A stretch of 64,000 nucleotides of DNA from Paramacrobiotus metropolitanus (Eukaryota; Tardigrada; Eutardigrada; Parachela; Macrobiotidae), in the NCBI RefSeq assembly GCF_019649055.1, contig NW_026570226.1:1-64000 (forward strand), given 5' to 3'. Under the pieces are notes generated by a model. That model was given only the letters and a program-made list of their open reading frames with translations. It was not told the origin of the DNA and made no database searches. Shown here piece by piece: positions 1 to 10,800 of this stretch. A program made the position numbers and the translations under genes. Within the stretch, counting starts at the first letter, position 1; each line of letters begins with the position of its first letter.

Positions 1-192
1 CAAGGACTCGAACATTGGCCACACTACCGACCCTGCCCGGACGATGATGAGGAAGAAGATTGCTTCGGCGGCGACAAACCCGTCGAAGTCCCACTCGTTA
101 AGATCGAGTTCCCACATTGGAACTCGATCCCCTACTCGAACAAACTAAGGGGACTCAACGCCGAGAAACGGCACGGTCAAGAATCGACCTGA
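1..192 (+). CDS. 3' end of an open frame, possibly a retroelement polyprotein tail (partial)
   Basis: Frame 1 is open from the window edge to a TGA at 190-192, giving 63 residues. The stretch is rich in acidic residues (a DDDEEED run) followed by mixed basic and hydrophobic residues. I do not recognise a domain. It sits at the 5' side of a repeat-rich, GC-richer tract that ends in an LTR-like poly(A) region, so a retroelement polyprotein C-terminus is a guess from context. The frame could also be open by chance, because its start lies outside the window. Confidence 0.25.
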   Translation, partial: QGLEHWPHYRPCPDDDEEEDCFGGDKPVEVPLVKIEFPHWNSIPYSNKLRGLNAEKRHGQEST

Positions 193-519
193 CGGAGAAA
201 CAGCACCGTCGAGAAACGACTTCTGGAATGGACATTTTCTTTAGTTTTCTTTTCACAGAAACCGACTAACCATGTATACGGCGGACGTCAACGATGACTT
301 TTGCCAGAGTGCCGACTACACAAGTTGGCTGGATTCTTCGGTTTGACCCGGATACGAGTGGTTAGACCTGACAAGCCGGCCTTTTCCACCGTTCCGGTAC
401 GTCTTCCGAGGAATCCCCTGGATAGAACTGGGCAAACCGACCCCAGTTCCCCAGTATGGCACTTGCAGATCGCAATCACATCTGCTAACATAGCAGATTA
501 ACCACGTTCTGCGACCATC

Positions 520-2930
520 GGAGCCAACAGAAGCCCCAAGCCGCGTTACATGGAACTTATAACGGAGTTACATGGTACAGATCACGCCGTTAACCACGGT
601 CAGTTACGAAGATTACTCCGGGCAACCGACTCCGGAGCATAGACCGAGAGGATTACGCTAACGTGGCGCTGAATACGTCGCTGCGTGCTCAGCACCACGT
701 TTGCCAAGCACCCGTGGCCAACTTCGGAACCGGGTAGCCGAACAGCTTTCACCATTGTAAATAGCGGAAATCCCTCGGCCGAGCCGCCAACAGTGCAGGA
801 AGACTCGGATTTGACAATCAGTAGTCGAGCCGACCACAAAGGTCGACTTCGTACTTTGCCCGCGACTCAGAGACATAAAAGATAGTGTCGCACTAACCGA
901 CCACAAAGGCCGGTTGGGCAAGCCGATCACAAAGTCGGAACTGCAACGAAGCAGATCGTCGAACCACTTTTAGCCACCCTAGCCGACCACATAGATCGAC
1001 TAGGTACACGGCAGCCGACCACAGAGGTCGACTATAACGGCCAACAGAAGTCGCCCATGAAGAATGGACGGAAGCTAGTGGCAGCCACGTGTCAGTTAAC
1101 CGGATTCTCCGTTGAACCCAGACCTACAGGCTCTGTACCTGGCATCCAATCGAGTCTCCCCCGGAGGATATCGGAACCAACCGATTTACCGGTGACCACG
1201 ACTACGCGCGTCTCGAACGTGCTGCCGTTCCCTGAAGAGGAACAGCGACGGTGATTTGGATACCGGTGTACCAACGACTCCGCCGCGACCTGCTTCCCCA
1301 TGTCTTCAATGGAACATCCTAGGCAGACCGAGTTAGAATACTCGGCCGGCACCCCTTTAACGCACTCCCGATGGCGATGACCACCTGCCCGCAACAGTAA
1401 CGGCCAGTTGGCCAGCGTCACCGGCAACGAATAATTCCCCCGTGGACGTGAGTTGTCTACCCCCAACAGAAGCGGCTAGGCGTCTCAGGTTCGCGGCAAA
1501 ATAAAACGGAAGAATCGGATCTGATGACCTCAGGGATTTGCATGTGCATGAAGTTTAAAATCAAAAAAGCTCGGCAACCGGGGCCACAAAGACCCTTAGC
1601 GTTGTAAGCGAGCACAATTGCATGATGAAGCGTCAGTCACTAGGCCAACAGATGCCAGGAGAAGTTGCGACTGCACGAGACTTGATCGCCCAGAGGTATA
1701 ACCAGCCAACGGTAGCCAGGATCCGACCCAGAGTCTATGTCAGGAACCACAGAAGGAACGGAGTTGTGCTGCCGAAAATCCTTCTGCCAGTCAACGCTGA
1801 CCGAAGGATGTCCGAACACCGGAGACCCGGCCAACTGTAGCCGCAGGCACAGAACTCCTAAAGTCGGAAGCTACCAGATGGAGGTCGGAAGTAAACCACA
1901 ACAGGTCGGAAAAGGAACTAGAAGTAGCAAATCGACCTCCCTACGGAAGCGCCTACCCTTTAGACGGATGAACACAAAGTTTATCCGACCTACGGAAGTC
2001 GGAAAATGACCGACCTCAGAACTTTGGCATGAATAAGCGACCTCAAGTCGAAGTCGGAAGCGACCGCACAGAAGTCGGCCGGACGCGACAACAAGTCGGC
2101 AAAGCCATTTGGAAGTCGAGAACCGACCTCCTAACGGAAAAATTCAGTCTTCGGACGGATGAGCACACAGTTCATCCGACCTTCCGAAGTCCACCATAAC
2201 CGACTACAAGTCGGAAGTCGGAAACTCGGTCAACATGACGGAAGAAGACCGATAGCTGTCTGCAGTGGACGAATCCGACTTGAAGGAACTTGTTTAGCCC
2301 CACATGGGCATGTTATTGCAGGTTAACCCTAGTCGACCACCGATGGATAGGATGACCGACCTCGACAGAAAGTCGGACAACAACGGAACATACCGGATGG
2401 AAGTCGACTGGACACTTCCACCGACGAAACTTATGAATTCCGACCGGACCTTCGAGCCAGTTCGACTCGGATAACTCCAAACCAGGCTCGTGGTAGCAGA
2501 TTGGACGGTTGTAATCGACCACTTTTTGAACGGAACTGCTGTACATGACGACCACAAAGGCCGCATTACTTACATACAGCTTTTTCCGACCTGAACTTTC
2601 GGAATTCGGAACATAGCCGAATTACCCCAGCCGCCGGTCGACTTACCGGTAGGCCGACCCTGGTCAAACCGACCTCGGTCCTATTCCCCATTCAGAGAGG
2701 ATGCCTCGGCATTTGCAACCGCAACAGTGCCTCTCTATCCCTAACTGTCGGATACGAGTCGGAAGTAAGTGTTTAACCGTGCTTATCCGACCTCGATGAA
2801 TGCAACCGGTTACGACGGGTAACCCGGGAACTGATGCCCCGGACCCAACTTACCGGATGAAAGTGGACAGGAGACCCCGTGGAGACTCAATTGCCCCGTG
2901 GACGTCATCCTAGTCGGAATAGGAACCCCG
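520..2930. repeat. Field of short degenerate hairpin repeats (CCGACC...GGTCGG type)
   Basis: This tract repeats two short themes many times. One is an imperfect palindrome of the form CCGACC-ACAAA-GGTCG, for example near 830, 896, 980 and 1015. The other is CCGACCTACGGAAGTCGG and variants, seen repeatedly between about 1860 and 2420. A separate 10-mer, CCAACAGAAG, occurs exactly at 524, 1041, 1463, 3119 and 3140. Base composition is visibly GC-richer than the rest of the window. Frames are open by chance on both strands because of this composition, and none resembles a protein family. It is probably the non-coding or decayed body of a mobile element or a diverged satellite-like array. Confidence 0.5.
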
Positions 2931-3821
2931 GACAGAATTTTTTTTTATTTTTATTTTTCCTAACAAACGGAATTGTATTTTTCTAGTTCGATCTCTTCGA
3001 CAGATCTGTTTTGTAACCCCTTTTTGCTCACTGGAATTGTGATAAAACTTTATTTCATACTTTTCTTTCGCGCTGCATAAACCTTCATTACATTTTTCTT
3101 TCACATTGTTCTCCGATGCCAACAGAAGCAAGAAGCCAGCCAACAGAAGCATCACCGGTCCAACGAAACGCCCGAGCGGCTTCCGGATTTCTCGGCCGTG
3201 AGTGGCTTCCACTCATGGGTTCGGAAGTGAAGAAGGGACGGTCGACCAGACACCGGACTCCCACTGCCAGAGGACGCGTACCGGCGACCCCACATGGGTC
3301 CAACCGGAGAGTTGTGCGGTACTGGTGCGGTACTGAGTCGGAGCATCCTTCGCAGGAGCTCGGATTCCCGCCCAGAGGCATGTCAGAGGCCCACGACTGC
3401 GCCTGGTGCGTACGGTCCACACAGGACGTACTGGCACCCATTGCTTGCCGTTATCGCCTCTCGCTGTACGTACGTGTGCTGCTGCACTGCACTCATCCGC
3501 TGAAGCGGATATACGCAGCGCACACACTGAGCATACTCGCTCTCTCGTTCCTCTCTCGCAGTATGACTCAGCGTTCATACGCTCGCGTTGGATAGAGTCC
3601 AGTCTGCGCATCATCACACAGCTGATGGCACACAGTACGTGGTTGCCACCAGTTGCTTCTTGAACACGCCAGAAGACGCTCAAGAACCACTTTAGCATCC
3701 ACTTGCTATTTAGCCACTAGTGCTTTGTTCTTGCTTTCCTGCTATTACGCAGCATTGTTCCCCACATTATTTGTACAATAAAGCATCACTCGCGATCTCC
3801 TCGTGCTTGTCTGTTACAACA
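2931..3821 (+). other. LTR-like 3' end with poly(A) signal (tentative)
   Basis: The GC-richer tract ends in a segment that looks like the R-U5 part of an LTR on the + strand. AATAAA lies at 3777-3782 and is followed within about 25 bp by a T/G-rich stretch ending in TGTTACAACA. Downstream of about 3821 the composition drops to the AT-rich background. No matching upstream LTR copy, polypurine tract or target duplication could be identified inside the window, so the assignment is weak. Overlapping frames of 117-161 codons on both strands here look like composition artefacts. Confidence 0.25.
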
Positions 3822-4468
3822 CTGTAAAATATTGGCTTAGTAGTACTTCTTTGAATGTTTTTTTAAAAAATTCATGGGCTTTAACAACATTAACTTTTGA
3901 AACTTTATCGAACTGGCCTGTAGGCTGTAGTGACCAGGTTTGACGTAGGTATCCACCACTATCCAGGCCAGCTGTACGAGTACGCACTGGATGCACACAC
4001 AGTTCTCATTCGTACGAGTACAGAACGATACAGGCGTATTCTAGCGGAAGACGTGAATATTATTGTTGTTGCGTTGCTCGACGACAAGCCTGCTCTTCCT
4101 GCTTCTTTAAAAATTATACTTAATTTCCTTAAAGCAACACATGCGAGCCAGAAACAAGTAAGTACTTGTACTTAATTACAGTAAGTAATAAAAATTATTA
4201 TGATATTTAGGTATGGAAGAAAGTAATTGCTTGCTTTCGTCAAATTATCTTGTGCAGCATCATCTACGGCAACGATGCTATTATAATTTTATCTAACTGT
4301 GAGCTGAACATCAGGAAATAAATTGTTTCTCCATAAATTGTTTCTCCATTCATTTTAGTTTTTTTTGTGTGCAAAGCTCACACTCAGCGAGGTGCTTGCA
4401 TGAGGGTTGCTTTTTTGTTGTAACCAACTTTTTTGATAACAATAAGAACGAAGATAATTTACTGGGAG
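3822..4468. other. Upstream region of the acid phosphatase gene, no firm gene
   Basis: AT-rich spacer. A frame at about 3930-4157 runs up to a good-looking splice donor (AAACAA|GTAAGT) and could be a 5' exon, but it has no ATG and no recognisable family. An exact 15-bp tandem duplication (ATAAATTGTTTCTCC) lies at 4318-4332 and 4333-4347. No promoter element could be assigned with confidence. Confidence 0.3.
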
Positions 4469-7400
4469 ATGGGTTTTGAAATTGATTCATTTGTCCATGG
4501 AAGTTTTTCTTGGATTGACTGGACCTTTATATCGCGAGTTTCTTATGTTCTTGCTGCCTTTTCTGTGATTGCTGAATTTTCTGTAAAAGGCGAAGGTGTA
4601 GCGGATCTCAAGCAAGTTCACGTGGTATGTGCCTGTATTCGTTTTTATTTCCTAGTGGCCACTTGTGCGGATTACATATTGTTGGGCCTTTCAGTTATAG
4701 CACTTTTTAAACTTTCGTAACGCTGCAATTGCGCACGAAATTGGATATTCTGAAGCAACTGTTATCATGTGGTTTTTAACTGTTATCATGTGCCGAAAAA
4801 AGTTTTTATTTTATTTTTGAGTTTTAATTTAAATCACTTTGTGTGATGATGTGGGCTGTGCTGTATAATATTGGTGACAAACGACAATGCAAAGTTTTCC
4901 TACATCTTTAATTAAGTACAAGTACTTAGGGTAATAACTATTCTGCATACTGTACGTGTGCACTGGAAATAAATTCTGGAATACTTTGAGCGGTCAGAGA
5001 TTAAATTGCGAAATAGCCTTCTTCTATTAGGTGGTTCGCCATGGCGCAAGAGCGCCTCTACAAAATTTCGACGGAAGCGGATATTATTCCGGCGACTGGC
5101 CACATGGACTAGCACAGTTGACAGCCGAGGGCATCATGCAGCAGTATCAACTGGGAAGTTTTTTGCGCCGTCGCTATTCAAAATTTTTAACTCCCGACAA
5201 AGAATTAGAAGAAGTAAGCACGGGAAAATGTTTTGCTTTTTTAATTTGTTACTCAATACAATAGCGATATTTTGTGCCACTGCGATAGTAATTATAGATG
5301 GCGGCGAATGCGGTGTGTATACTTGTATGTTTGTTTATTAGTTTAAAATCATTATTCTGTGCAACATTGTTACTCATTTTCTGTTAAAGTATTGTTATTT
5401 GTATATTTTGATATGTTGTTCTTATTTGATAGATTTATGTTCAGTCTACGGACCACGACAGAACACTGCAAAGTGCGCTGGCCATGAGTGCCGGTTTGTT
5501 TCTTCCGAGTGATAATCATTCTTGGGAATCCCCTGGACAAGCGGTTCCATTGGCCAAAATGTGGCAACCTATCCCAGTTCACACTACCAGTCTGGACCAC
5601 GAATATATTCTGAAACCGACAGCTAAATGCCAGAAATTGGAGCGGTTAAACAGGGATTTGCATAACATGCCGAAAATGGCCCAAGCTGCGCAAGAATTCC
5701 AGGTTAGTGTTTTACCGGTATGTAATTTTCCTAGCTATGTTCCGTCTAATTGTACGTTGTGTATTTGTGTCAGGACCAATAAGGTGTCAGTGTATATGTG
5801 GATGTTATTATTTAATTTGGGTACATAATGTTTTATGGTAATTGCAGAGTTTTTTATTATGCATTGTTAAGGGATTTGGCCCGGTACATAGCACCAAATT
5901 TGTGTACATTCACCGATTCACAGAAATTTTTCGCTGTAGCGCACTCCCAGACACTTCTTTGCATTCTTTTATGTTCTTTTGTAGCCAGAGGATTTGTTCA
6001 CATAGGCGAGTTTGCGCGCGCAGCGCCCGGTTGGAAAGGTATGGGTGAACCAGAATTCCCAGAATTCCAAAAAGTTTAAACGCGTTCAAGTCACCAAAAG
6101 TCCCATCATGGACCGATCTTCTTCAAATTTTGCACGTAAATGCACATAACCACGAAGATCGTTCCTGCACCGATCCAATGTTCTGGCGTGTTTTTCTAAT
6201 TTTAAAATGAATTTCAAAATTTTTAAAATTCATTTTAAAATTCGAAAAAAATTGTGGAAAGCTGGATTGGTGTAAGAACAATGTTCGTAGTTATACGCAT
6301 TTGCGTGCAAAATTTGAAGGAGATCAGTCCATAATGAGACTTTTGGTACACCTGAATGCATTTAAACTTTTAGGAATTTGTTATCCTGATATCTCCGCAA
6401 CCGGATGTTGTGCGCGAAAACGGATTTCACGCCTACGTGAACAAATCTTCTAGCTACAAAATAACACAAAGCAAGTGCAAAGAAAGTGTCTGGGAGTGCG
6501 CGACAGCGAAAGTTCCCGTGGAAGTACATGTATATGGTGCTATGTAGTATGTACCGGGCCAAATCCCTTGAAGAAGAAAGTTAGATCAGGCAGCTTTTTG
6601 CAGGAGACGGATAAGCTTTTGGCAAAGTACATCGCCCAGCTCAAGGCACCGAAAGGTCACAAAACAACCTTTTGGGAGAGAGTTCCGGTTGCGGCGGACA
6701 TGTTTGCTTCTTTGAGTAGCCGATCTTTAGCCTTACCACCTTGGATGCGAAACATCGAGCTAATGAACAACGTGACCTCTCTGGCTGATCTTCAGTTTAT
6801 GCACTGGGTCGGGGCGTTTGACGACGAAGAGAGGAGCCGAATCGTGGGAGGTGCACTATTGAACATTATTCTGGAGCGAATGCGCAATTCGACTAAAGGA
6901 GAGATTGTCCCAAAATTTTTCCTCTATTCCGGGGTATATTCACGGAATTAAGTTTAATTGTTGTTCTGTCGGTAGTTTAATTTTGTGATGGTATTATTTA
7001 AATATTTTCTAAAGCAAAACACCGATACATTTTTGTTGTTGCAGCATGATTCATCGGTTGCCGGTTTGCTTTCAACGCTACAAGTCTACAATTCTTCGCG
7101 AGTACCAAGCCTGCATCGGATCCCATTATATAACGCAAGAAAAAAATAACTGTAGATGATTCATGATTGTGCTTGACGCTAAAGTATATATCTGGTTTTC
7201 CGTTCAGGCTTTTGTAATTATGGAGCTTTTTGCCAATAATACAGTCAGGATAACGTACTCCAGTGCCAAGGAATTGCGCAGGTAATGTGTTTTTGGATAT
7301 TGTTCAACGTTAAATCGTTAACTGTGCGTGTAAAACAAAATCGTTCTATGGAAATTTTATTCGGTAATCTAAGAACTTCTTCACTCTAAGTTATAGGAAT

Positions 7401-7834
7401 AATACGGAATGGCGGGATGCGGAGCTGTTTATTTACAAACATCCGAACTGCTCGGTGTATTGTCCATTAGTGGATATGATCGAGATGAATCAACGTTATG
7501 TGGTAGCAAACTGGGAGCATGAGTGTGATGATCGAAACTTCCTCCTTCGTGCAATTACAGGTATTGTTAATACTTTCTTAGATATTACTCCAACAGCAGG
7601 CAAAATGGAGTCCGTTAGCTGTAATTTATAAATTTGCCATTTCTTGATTTAGAACATGTTCCTGCTAGCGGTGCTTGGGCTACGATTGGAGTTTTGGGAG
7701 TGTTATTAGTGATGTTCGTGGGCTTTCGCTGGTGGAAAGATCGCAAGCACCATTTCAATAATCGTCCTGTCGCCAGCCAAAGTTTGTCAGATTCAGTTAT
7801 TTCCTATAGAACTTTGGAAAACTTAAATGCATGA
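4469..7834 (+). CDS. Membrane-anchored histidine acid phosphatase (prostatic/lysosomal type)
   Basis: Eight exons join in phase to about 471 residues: 4469-4624, 5031-5213, 5433-5702, 6604-6933, 7045-7101, 7208-7281, 7397-7560 and 7653-7834. The branch-2 histidine phosphatase signature VVRHGARAP is at about residues 53-61 (nucleophile His56), and the catalytic HD pair is at about 314-315 (YSG-HDSSV). The family uses the His to form a phosphohistidine and the Asp as proton donor. A hydrophobic segment near residues 30-45 suggests a signal peptide or anchor. The last exon encodes a second hydrophobic span (about 419-436) followed by a basic tail, so this is a type I membrane form like ACP2/ACP4. 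The start at 4469 is the first in-frame ATG of exon 1. The exon 5/6 junction seems about five residues short against mammalian ACPP, so a tiny missed exon is possible. Confidence 0.88.
5869..6569. mobile_element. Foldback (long inverted repeat) element inside acid phosphatase intron 3
   Basis: The two ends are inverted copies: the 22 bp at 5869-5890, beginning AAGGGATTTGGCCCGG, match the reverse complement of 6548-6569. The arms continue inward with mismatches; both arms, read inward, encode similar nonsense peptides containing ARYI...FVAR.FVH. They converge on a perfect 17-bp palindrome (6198-6214 with 6226-6242) around a centre at about 6220. Total length is about 701 bp with almost no spacer. 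No transposase is present, so it is a non-autonomous foldback/MITE-like insertion. No clear target-site duplication was found. It fills most of the 901-bp intron. Confidence 0.75.
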
Positions 7835-10800
7835 ACAATACAGACATTTCTTCTTCGTTTTGAATGCTGGTGATGTTCTTGCGTTTAATGTTTTTTCAGA
7901 TAGTAATTCTTTTTGTTTGATGTGCTCATGAGTTACTCTGTAAATTGGACATTTCGAACCGGCTTTGATAGCAGGTTCGTATAAGATAGCTATAGGGCAA
8001 TTTCTGTGTTGTGATGCTTTATATTCCAGCCCATGGCCATGGGAATATATGAATACATTTTTGCCAAGTTTAATTTCAAAAAAGGGACTTATAATTATTC
8101 CTGAGTTAACGATTGAAAGATTTGACCTCAGTTGGATTAAGCTAAAACGGAAACAGTACTGTGCTTCCCTTTTCCTTATGTGAATCGAACATGAACTAGA
8201 GTACTAGTTTTTATTATAGGGCGATTCTAGCGCAAGTAGGAACTGGGACCCTGGATGTTCCGGTACTGTCGATGAGGTTGATATTCATAAGGACTAGTAA
8301 TGCGCTTTCATAACCAGTTCACCATGTACGAGGCCACGAAATGTACAAAGAAAGATTTCCAGAAAACAAAATAAATGTTAAAGTTCCAACTTTCTTCATC
8401 TTTAAGGCTGAAGTGTGAGAGTTGACGTTCTTGATCATTCAATCAAGCAAACGCAACTCTTGGCCAGATAATATATGTTTGCGATTACCAAAGAAAATCT
8501 TTAAACTACTTTAATTACACAGTTGTTTCCGGTTTTAGAAACAATGCGCCATAAAAATATCTAAAATGGATTATGCAAGTACTTAAACAAATGCAAGATA
8601 TAATGTAAGTTGCATAACATTGTAATTTTAACAAAACGACGCGGTCTGCGAGCCCATTTTTACTGAACATTCCAAGCTAGTATTTCTATCTGTCACAATA
8701 ACAAGCAAACAACAAAACTCATTTTGCTACCAGTCTACCAGTAAACAGTTACGCTATTAATCCGCAGGAAACCAATTATGCAGCATGTCACCCAGGGGCT
8801 ACGATGAACTTCATTAAAGGATTCATTTGTGTTAATTTATTACATGGTTTATTGCTTTGTAGCTTGTTTTATTTGTTCTACAAAATTGCTTTGTGCATAC
8901 TGCAATCGTCCCTACTTCTATTCTGTATGATTGTTATGAATCCTGAACTGATAACTGGAAGTATACCGTAATCGTTGCTTCGTTAAGGCATTCCATGCGA
9001 AACGAAAATGGATACTTATTAACCGGAATCAAAACTTTGTTTATCGCAACATTAAACATGGTTGCCAAAGGGGCACACTTGCAGGCGACCAAAGGAAAGG
9101 TGAACAATAAAACAGCAATGCCCACGAAAAGTGCGGCTATGTATATTATAACAACCCCTTACAAGCGATGATTGATCCATGCTACTGTACTGCGCTGCTG
9201 CACAAGTAATTTTGATTAAAGCATAATTCAATATTTAATCCTGCACCATTACGGGATGCAGTGTAAAAGGCGACAAAAGTCACGAACTTGATAAACAAGA
9301 AAATTAGAAATCCATTTGGATAGGATCGAACTATTTTGGGCGAACATCACGACAGACGTGTCAAGGAAGAATTAATTTTAACGACGATAATCCGGAAATA
9401 ATAGACAGATGAAAGTTCAGTTCATTATGTCGTCTATAAAAGGTTAAGTCCAGCGCAGGGCTACGACGTCAAGCCGATCACTTAATTATCCCAGGCAGGA
9501 TGACTACGCGCGGCCATCCAATACCCCTTCATTTTGAAGTATGGTTGCTTGATAATGAGTTCATAAATGTGGCTTCGTGTCATGTATTTACGTAGTATGG
9601 AGAACTTCCGGCTAATGCAAGATGGACACATTGGGGCTGGTCTCCCGGGACACCCGATTGCGTGAGGTATCATTATCGCCCTGGATCAGCATGTATTGAT
9701 TCTGACTTACTGGCTAATTACTAATGGAACAATACGTCTGACTTCATTTTGCTAATATATTTAATCCCATCGTTAATCCAGATTAATTTCTATTCAGACA
9801 GATCACTCATCCCGATCATTTTGGACTTGCCGGTGTGTATATAAGGACATCCACAGTGCACTTGCAACTGTGTTTTGGTTGCAGAAATTCATGATAAGTA
9901 ATTGTTCGAGGACCGCAATAAAATACAAATTTAAATAATCAAATACCGCTTATTAAAAACTTTGCCAAAAGCTGCTGATATTGCATTCCACCGAACACGC
10001 GAGTTTTGTGATTTACTGCAACCTACAATGGACTTCATAAAGGTGGCGAGTGGCGACATCCGCAGCCGATAACGCCACGCACACGGGTGTTTATGCATTA
10101 ACACCATTTTGAAGTCCAGTGCTCTGTAAATCTGTAAACTACTGTTCTGTGTTCCTAATTATATCTAATTAAACTTTTGAATAAAGATAATTATATAGTT
10201 AAGATTTAAGTTAAAAACACAGTTACGGACGCAGTACTGCCGCTGAGTTATCCATTATAAATTAAGTGAATTCATGATTTACACAACCACAACTACATAA
10301 TGAAATTTGTTATGTTAGGTGTTATCATTTTCCATATTATGCCTATACTAAAGCGATAGGGTACTCTAAGAGACAAAAAGTATCCGGCAAGCGTACGGAA
10401 GTGTACCTAAAAGGCTAAAACGGATCAGTATTTATGCTTTTTAGTTGGAACTGCATATATGGCGCAGAGCACGGTAAATGAATTTTAGGTCCAAAGCAAC
10501 AAAAAGTGGTATACTTCAGTAGTGCTTTAACTCTGCAACAAAAATTTAAAACGTTTCGAAGCGTTGATTTGTCACCAAATTGGCTCGTGGAATCTCTCCA
10601 AACTTTGCTAGTTCATTTTACTATAATACCCAGTTGTACGGTTGCGCTCCCCGGGACATCCCGAGCACCTGCTATGTATTGTTCTGAAGCATAAAGGTTG
10701 TACCCATATCCATTACAATCCATGTGCCGCTATAGTCCGACACGGATGACCTTAACACCTCGCCCTGTTCGTCGGCGTTCCAAAATGGAATTCAACCTAT

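Noticed and set aside
520-2930. CRISPR-like array
   Set aside because: The units are degenerate and irregularly spaced, with no constant repeat/unique spacer pattern, and the genome is eukaryotic.
3116-3595. A 159-codon + frame, overlapped by 117- and 161-codon minus frames
   Set aside because: All three overlap in GC-rich repeat DNA, have compositionally biased residues (Arg, Ser, Thr, Pro), lack any family resemblance and are mutually exclusive. Most likely chance frames.
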